Source: Pollenia angustigena (lineage: Eukaryota; Arthropoda; Insecta; Diptera; Polleniidae). Taken from it: a stretch of 64,000 nt of DNA. Positions 21,606-32,072 of the stretch are shown here, one piece after another; position 1 is the stretch's first letter; every line of letters begins with the position of its first letter. The DNA is taken from positions 262,960,339 through 263,024,338 of the forward strand of contig OV884057.1 of assembly GCA_930367215.1 (NCBI GenBank), given 5' to 3'. The notes under the pieces are model-generated. The model made no database searches and was not told the origin of the DNA. It worked only from the letters and a program-made list of their open reading frames with translations. The position numbers and the translations under genes were made by a program.

Positions 21606-23531
21606 AAAAACAGTTGAACGAAAGAAGACGTTTGATGTGTGAATTTGTGTATGTGAATTGGATTTTCATTAAAAGTTTCATTAAAACAAAATACATAATA
21701 ACAATTTGCCTCAGAAGCATCTCAGCTACGCTTTCCACGTTGCGGCAGACTTGTGAGGCAGATTGCTTTACCTTTGATGGATTTTTTAATGAGCTTCTAC
21801 TCGTATTTTGTTTCGTATTTCATTTTGCACAACTTTAAGTATAAAATTGATGTTGATTTATGTGGCTCCCAGTATGGCCAGCTCGTTGCTATCATGAATG
21901 AATACAGAGAGAAATTTTCTTAAATAGTAAAAAATGCGTAAACTAAATTTTTTTTAAATTTTCTGTGGTGAGTAGAAGAAGGTCCGGAAAGTAGGATTTG
22001 TATAGAACTAAATTAAATGAAAATATATTAAAGACACCAAATGCAATGAAACAAGATTTCTATGTGTTTTTTGACAATCAGGCCAAAATTATTGGATTTT
22101 GTGAGAGCAAATAGAATAGTGTGAAAGGGGCTTAAACAACATTTTGAATAAACTCTGTCCACTGTCCAGTATTGTCGGTGTGAAAAATTGCACAGTGTTT
22201 TATTATTCGAAAACGCTCTTTTAGTTTTACAAATATTTGTCTAGCATTGAATTAATTGCAAAATAATGTGTGAATTCAATTTATTGAAATAAAATCTACC
22301 CAACATTCATTTTTATGGGCGTGTTGCTGCATTTTATCTTCCAAATACCATTTACAAAATATTGAGAATCACGACACGACAATGGTCAAATAGAAAATAA
22401 AATCACTTAATTATTGAGGGATCCGTCTTCCAAATGAAAAATGGTTATTTGTTTTGATAAATGAACTGCTCTTCTATTTACAGTCACAAATGTATTACAG
22501 AAAATTAAAGTGATTCATTAATTCTCAACATAAATGTTGGGTATCAAATGCATCTCTGCCTGATCTCATTTATGTACACAAAACAAGCAAACAGATATTT
22601 TATCTCTGTCCGTCCCATTAAACGCCCCCCTCATTCGTTGCAATTCGATTTTAATAGAATGAAATACATTTTAATATGTATTCTTGCTTAATAAAGTTTC
22701 TAATTACAATTTGTATGTGAATTCCATTTAACCCCAGTGACCCAAATACTTGCGCTTTGTATTTTTATCTTCAAAACTGTCGCACACAATTTGAACTGAT
22801 GACTTTTTCAGTGCACTGACTCTGTTTCCACTGCAAGTAAAGTGCATTTACTCATTAATTTGTTCATTTATTTTTTCTTTATAATCGTATTAAATAAAGT
22901 ACCAGACTCGTACGATTGACAATATCAATGACACTAGATTGTACCAAATACATGTTGCCTTGTGTTGTTGGTTGCTGATGCAGTTGCTCTGTTCACTGCT
23001 GTTGTTGTCGTTGATAATGTGATACATTTTTATTAACAATTCATTGTATCATTTTATTATTTATTTTTATTTTTTCGTAAACATGATTAAATTCAATTGA
23101 AGTTGGAGCTCAAAAGTCTAATAAAATGTTTTGTTATTCAAATGCTTCGCTGCAAAGTTGTCGGATGCAAACGTTTTCTTACAACCCAGATGATAAAGTG
23201 ATTTATTTAAGATTTCAAGTCAGCATTCAAAAGTGGGATGGTTACTTTATGGCACAGATTTAGAGGCAGACACAATCATACATACATAAATGAATACTAC
23301 GAGGTTTCGTTGAGGCATCGGGGTTTTCAGTAAGTACGACACATTTTGTTTTAGACATTTCTCGAATAGAAATGAAGTTTGCTTTGCAATTCTTTTACAG
23401 TCTATGACATTATACCGTGGAGAGATACACTTTTCTGCATATTCTATATTATTTTTGTCAAAGTTTACGTTTTATCATCATGATGAATCCACAAGCTAAA
23501 TTGCCGCATTTGGACAAGTAAGAAGTTTGTA
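21606..23531. other. Unassigned AT-rich DNA
   Basis: About 1.9 kb without a repeat copy or gene that I can identify. Small frames at 21614-21838 and antisense are overlapping chance frames. The texture at 22550-23100 is like fly intron or intergenic sequence. Confidence 0.5.
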
Positions 23532-23791
23532 AAGATCAGCCAGGCACATCTTTATCCGAAAAAAATTATTGTTTGGTGCAGTTTTTATTCCGGTGGCTCC
23601 ATCGGCACATTTGCTAATTTTTATGAAAACGGTGTGACAACAACCGTCAACGCCGATGGCTCCAGGCTTAGCAGGAAAACGCACCGTGCCATACACCGTA
23701 CGACACATTCGAATTATTGAAGGTCAAGTGCGTCAAGCGAACTATTTCACCCAACTGTGCTCTCCAATATCCGCCTCGTTCGAGCGAATAA
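23532..23791 (+). pseudogene. Tc1/mariner-type transposase relic (catalytic core)
   Basis: Plus-strand translation gives HLYPKKIIVWCSFYSGGSIG and, after a frame change with some sequence lost, QENAPCHTPYDTFELLKVKC followed by NCALQYPPRSSE. These line up with the family's PLHPKKVTVWCGFWSGGIIG, QDGATCHTA and NWPPRSCD regions. The N-terminus, the rest of the core and the C-terminus are missing. The open frame on the opposite strand (23496-23708) is a shadow. It is a different copy from the other relics by sequence. Confidence 0.7.
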
Positions 23792-23954
23792 ATCCGATTT
23801 GAATGTATTTCTTTTCTTTTTTCAACTTAAGAACACTAAATATTTGGTACTTCGGCCGCTTTGTGCGCTCGAGTTATGGAAAATTTGGTCCAATATATTC
23901 ACTTGTGCCAGTCATTTCACGGCGGAAATTTGAAGGATTGTTTTTATTATATTT

Positions 23955-24030
23955 AAAAATAACAAAATTTGGATTAAAAAAAACCCAAAAACAGTTCAAC
24001 AAAAAAACCACAATACTAATTATTGTTAAA
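23955..24030 (+). mobile_element. 3' fragment of the tRNA-headed SINE (copy B)
   Basis: TTTGGATTAAAAAAAACCC through CAGTTCAACAAAAAAACCAC and AATACTAATTATTGTTA matches the last 75 bp of the copies at 24286 and 40813. 5' truncated. Confidence 0.65.
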
Positions 24031-24285
24031 AGCTAGGGCACGAGCTCTATAATTACATTTGTCCTTCAAGTTGTGCTGAAAAAGGGCAACAAGAAAGGGA
24101 AAGACAAAATAATGAAAAACAGAAAAAATGTACTTTGGACTTCAAGATGAATTCTTGCCAAAACGTACGAAAAAACAGAAGTAAGGAAGAACATGTAAAT
24201 CAAATAAATAGATATTCATTCAAATTAAATTTCGATCTATCAAAGGTTAAATACAGTTTGGTTTAAAGATTGATGTTTGACTATT

Positions 24286-24595
24286 GACTGCCAGCAGTCG
24301 TCGAGGGCTGTTAGTGTTAAACGGCAAAACTATCTAAAGAGATTGAGTGGTTGCATTCGAAACATGTAAGGGTAACCTGTCCGTAAAGGCTGGGTTCGAT
24401 CCCAGCGGCAGTCAAGAATCAATCAATATCAATAAATTTTAATTAATTTTATGTTGTCCTTCTTCATAAAAATAATTGTATGAAAATTAAATTTGATGAA
24501 CTTTATTTAGCCTAATTAAAAATATCAAAATTTGAATTAAAAAACCCCATAAACAGTTCAACAAAATAACCACAATGCTAGTTATATTTAAAATT
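24286..24595 (+). mobile_element. tRNA-headed SINE (copy C, most complete head)
   Basis: The head at 24286-24413 starts GACTGCC and ends GGCAGTC, a perfect 7-bp acceptor-like stem directly next to a T-arm-like hairpin (GCTGGGTTCGATCCCAGC, with the B-box sequence GGTTCGATCCC). About 96 nt separate the 5' stem strand from the T arm, far more than in a tRNA. The body runs to CCACAATGCTAGTTATATTT near 24590. Confidence 0.75.
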
Positions 24596-25134
24596 TTAAT
24601 AATTTTCATAATACAAGTTTTTAACGAATAAAAAATATTTCTATTTTTTATATGAATATTTTTTTTTTTTTTTTTGATGTTCTGAATTTGTAGAGGGTTA
24701 ATCGAGGTTCAAAGGTGTCACTGGCTGTAGAGCTTATAGTTGGCAAAGCACTTATGCAATCTATAAGCTCTACTTCGCACTGTGGCAGAATATTATTTAG
24801 GCATACATAAGATTTTTTGCTTTTAAGTGATTTTAGGATGGGGTTTATTTGGGACCTTCCGGCACAATATTTTGTAATGACACAGTAGCTATCGTAGTAT
24901 CACCAATTTTTATTTTAATATCAACATTTACAAGGAATATTTTGGACCCATTTGTCGCATTTTCAATAGTTCCTTTTTGGTACTTTTGCTAATTAGAACA
25001 TACATATGTATTGTCAAATCATCAAATCAAAATTGGGACGTGTACTTTGCGCAAAAGATTAACATATACATATTAAAGACCTGCATGAGTGTATCAGTAA
25101 GTATTTTTGAAACAGATACAGCAGACATAGATGG
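24596..25134. other. AT-rich DNA with a small hairpin
   Basis: Contains a T run at 24660-24676 and the 13-bp inverted pair GTAGAGCTTATAG / CTATAAGCTCTAC at about 24727-24771. Nothing else recognised. Confidence 0.5.
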
Positions 25135-25480
25135 GCACTTTGCAGTACCAGTACTTATTCAGTATTTTTTTTTTTTTTACTGGTACTGCACTTGAATTTT
25201 CATTACCAGTATATTTTTACTGATTACTGAAAAAAAAAATCAGTACTCAGTAAATTTTACTGATTACTGAAAAAAAAAATCAGTACTCAGTAAATTTTAC
25301 TGATTACTGAAAAAAAAAATCAGTATTCAGTAAATTTTACTGATTACTGAAAAAAAAATTCAGTAATCAGTGAAGTTTACTGAATACTGAAAAAAATTAC
25401 AGTAATCAGTAAATTTTACTGAATACTGAAAAAAATCAGTAATCATTAAATTTTACTTGTTACTGATAAGAATGCAGTAT
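25135..25480. repeat. 40-bp palindromic tandem array
   Basis: Five to six units with an exact 40-bp period (starts near 25219, 25259, 25299, 25339, 25379), each of the form ACTGATTACTG-A(8-10)-TCAGTACTCAGTAAATTTT. Each unit is itself an imperfect palindrome. The last units shorten and diverge. A related inverted pair (GCAGTACCAGTAC / TACTGGTACTGC) flanks a T run at 25140-25190. Confidence 0.85.
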
Positions 25481-25832
25481 TGGGAGGTTTTTACTACCTA
25501 TACATACAAAAAAAAATAAGAATTATAACACTGTACGAATTTTCATACTCAATAAACGGTAATAAAACGAAATTCCAATATGCATATAAAACAAAGGAAC
25601 AGATGAACGGACCTAATGTACATTCCTTTGTAATTAAAAAAATTATGGACTATACAATATTTATCAGTTAATATAAATATGTGAATCAACCTGTGCTGTT
25701 ATATTAACAGTGTTAATTACAGTGCTAATTGTCAATGTTGTTACTAAACAAGTTGTGCATTATAGAGGTTAGAAATTCTTTCCGCAAATATTTGGAATTT
25801 TATATTTAAATTTATTAAATATTGAAAAAAAA

Positions 25833-26027
25833 ATGAGTGAAATTTCTGATTTTAACAGTGATGATTCGGTAAATGATCCTGATTATGTGTGCGAAGAAAA
25901 TACACCTAGTTCTTCAAATTGTTTAAGTGAAACTTCAACTGACACCCATGATTTATTAAAAGACGAAGAACTAATGGGAGTCAATAAAATTCTTTTTAGC
26001 GAGGAATTTTTTAAAGTTGTTGAGAAG
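25833..26027 (+). CDS. Candidate first coding exon of an acidic, Ser-rich protein
   Basis: Function unknown. The frame reads 65 codons from ATG after a clean A-rich leader, starting MSEISDFNSDDSVNDPDYVC and ending FFKVVEK exactly at a good splice donor (GAGAAG followed by GTAAAT at 26028). The composition is strongly acidic and serine-rich at first, then amphipathic, unlike the Lys/Phe/Asn chance frames elsewhere. N-termini with Asp/Ser runs and DPDY-like words occur in several transposon-derived and chromatin-associated insect proteins; that is a loose resemblance only. No second exon is visible in the next 4 kb, which is filled with repeats. It may be part of an unrecognised transposon. Confidence 0.35.
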
Positions 26028-26060
26028 GTAAATAACACACATATAACTTAACTTTAACGA

Positions 26061-26137
26061 TGTAAATATTTTGCACAAATGTTAAGTTACATTAACTTAA
26101 ACTAATATTAAATCAACAATTGTGCAAAATATTTACA
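26061..26137. repeat. 77-bp hairpin element
   Basis: TGTAAATATTTTGCACAA and its exact complement TTGTGCAAAATATTTACA enclose about 41 bp. It lies 33 bp after the candidate splice donor. Confidence 0.75.
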
Positions 26138-26138
26138 A

Positions 26139-26627
26139 GGTCAACTTAGCCTAGTGGTTGACACTCGAGACTCTCATCCCTGAGGCCATATGTAAAAAAG
26201 TAATGCAGTATGCCCATGTATGACAGCAGATATATATCTGTTACTACCCTGCCGTCAAATGAGTAGCTAACTACAAAAAAAGCCAACTTTAAGTTAGCTT
26301 GTATAGACTAACTTAAAGCCAACAACTAAGCAATGGAAAATTTACATTAACCAAAGTGTATACAAACACTGTATATTTTAAGTAGAGAGAGCCAAGTCGA
26401 TTAACAAGCAAACGTCATTATAGTCATTATAGTCAGAAAACATAGTTTTTTAATATAAAAACTACTAGCTGGTAGCGAGCTAGTCTAGTAGCACCGAGGT
26501 TGCGGGATCGAATCCCACCAGAGACAAAAAAAAAATAAAAAATAAAATAAAGTAAAATAAAATAAGAAAAAATAAAAAAAAAATAATAAAAAGAAATAAT
26601 TAAAAAAAAATAAAAAAATTTTTACTT
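26139..26627 (+). mobile_element. Probable tRNA-derived SINE with long A-rich tail
   Basis: CTTAGCCTAGTGGTTGACAC at about 26147 looks like a tRNA D-arm/A box. GCGGGATCGAATCCCACC at about 26501 looks like a T arm/B box and is followed by an A-rich tail at 26526-26627. The 300-bp gap between the boxes suggests a tRNA-like head split by another element; alternatively these are two separate pieces (a second A-box-like GAGCTAGTCTAGTAGCAC lies at 26477). Confidence 0.45.
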
Positions 26628-26664
26628 TATTGACTTTGTGTAACTATATATTTTTATAAAGTTT

Positions 26665-26868
26665 TTGCTGGGTAGCTACAAAAAGTTAACTTTTAAGTTA
26701 ACTGAAAGTAATGCAGAGTCGGACAATTGACTACTTCCTAGGACATCGCAATGTTAAAATAGTTAGTTAATTTCATATAAAAGCAATGAAAGTGTCAACC
26801 ACCACTACTTGAGAAATAGTTAGCTTTCAGTTAATTTAAAGTTAACTGAATGTCCGACAGGGTACTGA
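26665..26868. repeat. Foldback built of GTTAACTTT words
   Basis: AAGTTAACTTTTAAGTTAAC (26686-26705) pairs with the region CAGTTAATTTAAAGTTAACTG (26827-26847). GTCGGACA words are present near both ends. Confidence 0.55.
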
Positions 26869-27093
26869 TATAAATGAGAGAATGAGTGTAACTGATATGT
26901 ATGGTTTTGCTTTTGCCCACTCACCATATCTTAAAAACAAAAACGGATGCTTATGGTTTTGGATTGAGTGTGTCGTAACATTTTTTTTTTTGCTTACAAA
27001 TATCTGTTGTCACCATAAGTATTTCTACAATATCTGTGGTAATCGGTTGTATTTTTAAATATTGTTGGCGAGTTGATGAAAATAAGAGAGTTT
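26869..27093. other. AT-rich spacer
   Basis: Nothing recognised. Confidence 0.4.
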
Positions 27094-27358
27094 GTGCTGG
27101 TTCACACAGGTCAAGTTTGACTCTTCAAGTCTCGAGCTTTTAGGAGAGAGGGGTAAAGAGAATGGAAAGGGGTACATACTTGACCGTACCAGTCAGTTTT
27201 CAATTTTTCTTTTCTTTTTTCATCCGTAATATAATAAAAAGCTACAAAGTTGAAGGAAAAGAAAACAAAAATTAATTTTGTGCATGAACGTGAACGCAAG
27301 TTCAAAAGAAAATTTAAATAAAACTGTTCAAGTAAACTTGACCTGTGTGAACCAGCAC
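27094..27358. mobile_element. 265-bp MITE (GTGCTGGTTCACAC family)
   Basis: Ends GTGCTGGTTCACACAGGTCA and its complement are nearly perfect inverted repeats of about 27 bp. TTT stands on both sides. The two overlapping frames inside are artefacts of the arms. Confidence 0.8.
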
Positions 27359-27386
27359 TTTGTAAAAATTTGTATAAGATCTCATC

Positions 27387-28386
27387 CAGGGGTGCCAGAT
27401 GGTTTTAGTAAAAAATCGGCATATTTTCAAAAACAATTTGGAAATCAAATTATGAAAAAACGGCAAATTAAAATTACTGTTTTAAACACAATAAAACATA
27501 TTTTTAATGACAAAAACAACAAAGCAAAACCATTAACCATTACATAATGCTTTAAAAAAAATAAATGTTTTATAAATAAATTTTATTTAATTAAAAAAAT
27601 ACGGGGTATCTGATAGCAGATTTATATTTTCAAACTTAAATAAAAAATTTTATAATTGACACAAAGTTTTATTAAAAGCATTGAACGGTAGAATGGAAAT
27701 GTGGATTTTATTTTTTAAAGAGTATGTCATCCACATGTCTTGTGTCGACTTGAACACACTGTTCAAAACGGAGCCTTGTTTTTCGAGAATTTAAAAAAAT
27801 AAATGACCCAATTTTCTCATGCGTGGATAAGGCACACCAAACATTTACCCTGGGGCAATGTAAAGGTATTTGATGTTTCAATCGAAGGTTTTAGGTTCTT
27901 GGAGACCAGTAACGGTAGATTTGTTTGTTGACGTGGCTATTTAACTGAACAACCTAAACAAAAGCGGCAAGCGTTTTTTTAAACATGAAAATTTTATTTA
28001 AATACAATTTCAATAAAACAAACCGACATAGCGATCTGTCAAATAAGATTTATCAGCCGGGTGGTTCCTAATTCGCATTCTAATGGTTTGTTTCGTATAA
28101 ATTGTATGCAAATGAGAAGTTTTGACATACCAAAAACGCTTCCGCTCTTATTTAGGTAGCACAGTAAGTGAAAATGAACTTTGAACAAAATTTTCGACGA
28201 GCAATTACGTAAAAAAAATTACCCTTAAAAAATGTCTCCTCAGCGAACGCGCATTGCTCACTCGACTACTTTGACTGACAAATCCTCCCAATCGATAATT
28301 CCAACGGCGCCAACCTCCCTCCGCACCGTTTATTACTTTTTGAAATAATCGCATTTAACAATATAATTTTGCCACCAGACACCCCT
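27387..28386. mobile_element. Possible old hAT-like element, 1.0 kb
   Basis: Ends CAGGGGTGCCAGATGG and, inverted, AAGGGGTGTCTGGTGG. The 8-bp flanks are only partly alike (ATCTCATC / ATATGAAT). It includes a repeat (28003-28160) shared with 59351-59500. No transposase is recognised. Confidence 0.45.
28003..28160. repeat. Dispersed repeat R2, copy 1
   Basis: Matches 59351-59500 from TTTCAATAAAACAAACCGAC through GCCGGGTG and on to the ATGAGAAGTTTTGA region, with about 75 percent identity by eye. Confidence 0.65.
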
Positions 28387-28572
28387 TATATGAATAGATT
28401 TTACTTAAGGGTAAATTGCAGGGACCGTTAATAAGAGTGATCCATATAATTTTAGCTTGAAAACTCTCCATATTAGAGACAGCGGAGACCTATACTGTCT
28501 TATACCAATAGGTTCGTCTCTTTAAGAACCTATGGTGATCTAGAATAAACGATCTTAACTCCACAGTTAAAA
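28387..28572. other. Spacer
   Basis: Nothing recognised. Confidence 0.4.
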
Positions 28573-28894
28573 ATAATTTTTCAACGAAAAATAAAAGTAG
28601 GTATGGATGAACTCTTTAAAAGAGAATTTTATTTCGCAGTCATAAAATTGTCGGCCTAAAATTCTTCTTCTTGTTAATGACAATTAGTTTAATTGCAGTG
28701 CAAGCTGATTAGATAACACTGCTTCACAAATTGTAGTGATCTGACCAGCTACAAGCTTTGGGTGTCCATGTACAAAATATGAATTTAATTAAATGTCGGT
28801 TAAAATCAAACTCCTGAAATGAGTTTTAATTTATGACGGCTTAATAAAACTCTTCTTTTAAGAGTTAAATGTTTTCGTTGAAAAATAGCTGTTT
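28573..28894. mobile_element. About 320-bp MITE (TTTTTCAACGAAAA ends)
   Basis: ATTTTTCAACGAAAA near 28576 pairs with TTTTCGTTGAAAAAT near 28872-28892; inner arms GAACTCTTTAAAAGAG and CTCTTCTTTTAAGAG continue the pairing. Confidence 0.7.
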
Positions 28895-29337
28895 TATATG
28901 GACTTTTTTGTTTTTATTCCAAAAATAACTCAGGGACTAAAAATAATTAGTTTTATTATTTTTTGTAAAGGTTACGAGAAAAATTTCTTTATTTTCGATT
29001 GGGAACCTTTAACCATTATCGTTATATACATTTTTTTTGGTTGTGGTAACCAATTAAAGTAAAATTTATTTATTTTTGGTTATTAATAACCTAAGTAATT
29101 TTTTGTTTACAAATATCTATTGAAAAAAATTATTTATTTTTCTGGTTACAATTCTTAGGTCAAGTAAAACATATGTACCGCATTTCCTTTAAGCTTCTCA
29201 TATGAAGTTGTATATTTTCCAAAATGTGTTTGTTGGGTTAGACACAATACAAACACTGCATATATAAAATAAATATGTATAACCATTTTTTCCTTAAGTA
29301 TAAACGCTAAATTAATAAAAGTTGTCTCTTTGTGTAA
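28895..29337. other. AT-rich spacer
   Basis: Several GGTTANNAACC-like words (28985-29130); no gene or repeat copy recognised. Confidence 0.4.
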
Positions 29338-29345
29338 CAAGTTAC

Positions 29346-30371
29346 CAGTGTTGCCACTTTGTGGGTAATTACCCGAATTTGGTATAATTTTTACTGTCGT
29401 GGGTAGAGCGTGGGTAATTTCTCATAGGGGTAATTCAGGTGTTATTTGAAATTCTTACTTCAGATACCCAAATAAAATCAAGATTCGATTTCAGTGATGA
29501 CATTTATTTATTTTTAAATATTGTTGATACACACAGTCTTCTGAACCAAAGACACACAGTCTTCTGATAAATGTCGCAAGGTAGGCTCTTAGATTTGGAT
29601 AAATATGACCATCATTGTGCTTTAGAACTTGAAGTTAATTGAAAAAAGTTATTCCAACATATAATTAATTTTGTTTGTGTCTGGAAACTTTCAAATGCTT
29701 TAGTTTAAAGAATATGTAACGCCTTTAACAGTTGTAAAACTGAATTTCGAAAACGACCGTTATATAACACCCTGCAGGCGTTTTGTTAACTAAATAAGGT
29801 ATAAGGGGTGAAATGGTAGACAATACAAAAAAATTAATTTTGATCGCAGTTTAATACACGGCATTGCCAATTGACACTGGCTCTCAACAAATAGGCACCG
29901 CACCTGTCCTTGACGAAATGCAGTGCAGACGTAAAATTTTGCTCCTCTTTTCCGAGCATTGCTGTTGACCTCCAAGACGTCAATTGTTGCTAATTTATCA
30001 GCACAAGCCAGTGACATAACAGCCCTACGGAAAACAATCAAGAGATGTCTCATCGCACGGCCTTGAAGTCTAATTAACAGGTTAATTTCTCTAAATCAAC
30101 ACATCGCCTTCATTTGTGAAAAAATAAGTTACGATCGTTCGCATGAAAAAGTGAGAGCAGTATGACAGTTCGTTTGACAGCTAACATTTCGCTAGTTCTT
30201 TCGGGCTAAAAAAAAACACCCATCATAAAGGAATGGAAATGATCATTTTTTCTTTGTAAATGTCTTTTATTAAATAAAACTTAAATTTATTTATCAGGTG
30301 TAATTTTATTTAAATCGGGTAATTTTGCTTCATCTCAAGTGTAGTTTTGAATTTTGCTGGTGGCAACACTG
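29346..30371. mobile_element. 1.03-kb non-autonomous hAT element with 8-bp duplication
   Basis: Ends CAGTGTTGCCACTTTG and GGTGGCAACACTG; CAAGTTAC is duplicated exactly (29338-29345, 30372-30379). TIR and 8-bp duplication are diagnostic of hAT. The 87-codon minus-strand frame inside (29790-30053) matches nothing I know, and no hAT transposase is visible. Confidence 0.9.
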
Positions 30372-30548
30372 CAAGTTACCCAAAATTAATAATTTGTATA
30401 AAACAAACCAAAAATTACCGTGCTGTAAGTGTTTATCAAAAAAAAGGTACTTTGATAATTTAGAGGAAAAAAATCGTCAAAATGCAGATTTATCGGTAAA
30501 TATGGTAGGCCTGTTCACAACGCTTCCTGCTAGTTTTTATTTTTTATA

Positions 30549-31061
30549 CTATGTTCACACTTGGGTTCTTAAACGCGTTTAAGCAGCTCGAACGTTATTA
30601 AGCTCTAATCACTTCAAAATCGAGATGATTACCCATACATTGAAGTGATTTGTTAATCACTTCAAATTGACATGATTACAACTAAATCACCTCATAAACC
30701 ACATAGAATCCACTGAACATACCTCAAATGTATAATCGCCAACAACCATGTACAACCGGCCAAGATTTCTGTTTAATGTTTTTATTTTTTTTTTTTTTTT
30801 TCTTAAATAATTCATAAATTTACACAATTACATCATTAAAATTATTAAAATAATCTTCTGATAACTTTATAAAAGTGTTTTTATCCATTTTTAATACTTT
30901 AAAGAAATTTAAATTTGTTTGTTGTTTTTTTGGTGTGTTTGTGTGTGTGTTTTTTCTTAATCATCTGTCATCTTAATCATCTCAAATGTAATGTGAACGG
31001 CTTTGATTAGCTAAATCAACATTTTGCTTAAACGCGTTTAAAAACCCAAATGTGAACATAG
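30549..31061. mobile_element. 513-bp MITE with CTATGTTCACA ends and AAACGCGTTT arms
   Basis: CTATGTTCACACTTGGGTTC-TTAAACGCGTTTAAGC at the left pairs with the same sequence inverted at 31023-31061. A smaller hairpin (AAGTGATTTGTTAATCACTT) lies inside. No clear target duplication. Confidence 0.8.
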
Positions 31062-31669
31062 CATAACAAACACAAAGTATGTACACGTGTTCAGTTCTTT
31101 CAGAATTTTTTTTTTTTTTTAAATAATATTTGTCTATGTGGCACTTGAACGAAGAAAACGAAACCTTTCAATTTCATGAAAGAATTTTTTACACAAACAA
31201 AATAAATATCGGTACCGAAAATTTCAAAAATGTTTGCCTTCCAAAAAAACAAGCAACACATTTTGTTTTTGTAAAGTTTTTTTGTGCTCGAAACACATCA
31301 CGCAAAAATTATTGAAAAAAATAACTGTTCATGTGTACATATTTTGTTTTTGTAAAAAATTATTTTTTAACCAACCAAAGGGTCGGCTCTTTTGCGTTGA
31401 AAAATAATTTAAAATAACGGTATCGTACAATAAGTAACTTATTGTATTCCATCAGTATCCACTAGGATCTGCTTTCGCGAAACAGATATTAGCAGATATG
31501 ATACTCTCTTTCGCTTTTTTATCAACTTACATCCACTCTTTTACAAATCATATCAACATCAACTTACATATATCAGAAACACAAGAGCACTCATCCATAC
31601 GCATCCACGTTAGAAAAAACACAGAAACAGATATAAACAGATGTATCTGTGCAGGTCTTTAATACATAT
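31062..31669. other. AT-rich DNA
   Basis: The small frame at 31130-31315 is Lys/Phe-rich and unrecognised. Confidence 0.4.
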
Positions 31670-32072
31670 ACATATAGCCAGTCAGCACGGACGGACGACC
31701 ATCGTAAGATCGACTCAGAAAGTGATTCTGAGACATACGTTTCTCAAGCAATTACTTTATTAGTAAATAAAACAATGATTATCTATTTTACTACATTTTA
31801 TTTATTATAATCCATTTTTTTAAAAGCACAATTTTTTTAAGATCAAAGAATTGGGTGCAGAAATCAACTTTATGCTCTCCACAAATTGCAATCTTGCATT
31901 TTGAGCATGTAATTATGTTATTACGCGCAGGATTCGGTTGCCTTCACCAAGAGCTCAGCGAAAAAAAATAGCGATAACTGTTAAGGGTTTTCGTCGTTAC
32001 GACGAAAGTTAAGGTGTTACAAACATTAGCACAAACGCATAATACCCTATCCACTGTTGTGGGTATAAACAA
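31670..32072 (-). mobile_element. DINE-1-like Helentron fragment, interrupted
   Basis: On the minus strand the 5' end starts TTTATACCCACAACAGTGG-ATAGGGTATTATGCG (about 32072), continues through GTTTGTAACACCTTAA, then is broken by about 260 bp of other DNA. It resumes at CAGAATCACTTTCTGAGTCG and the GTCCGTCCGT microsatellite (about 31690). The same order of blocks is seen at 43663-43926. The 3' end is missing. Confidence 0.65.

Noticed and set aside
23496..23708. Minus-strand frame with a PGAIGVDGC segment that recalls HARBI1-type transposases
   Set aside because: The opposite strand gives a much better and longer match (Tc1/mariner-type transposase core at 23532-23791), so this is a shadow.
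25135..25480. CRISPR-like array
   Set aside because: The units are contiguous with no unique spacers and the DNA is eukaryotic; it is a plain tandem repeat.
29790..30053. 87-codon minus-strand frame inside the 1.03-kb hAT
   Set aside because: Sense-looking composition but no match to hAT transposase or any family I know; left unnamed.
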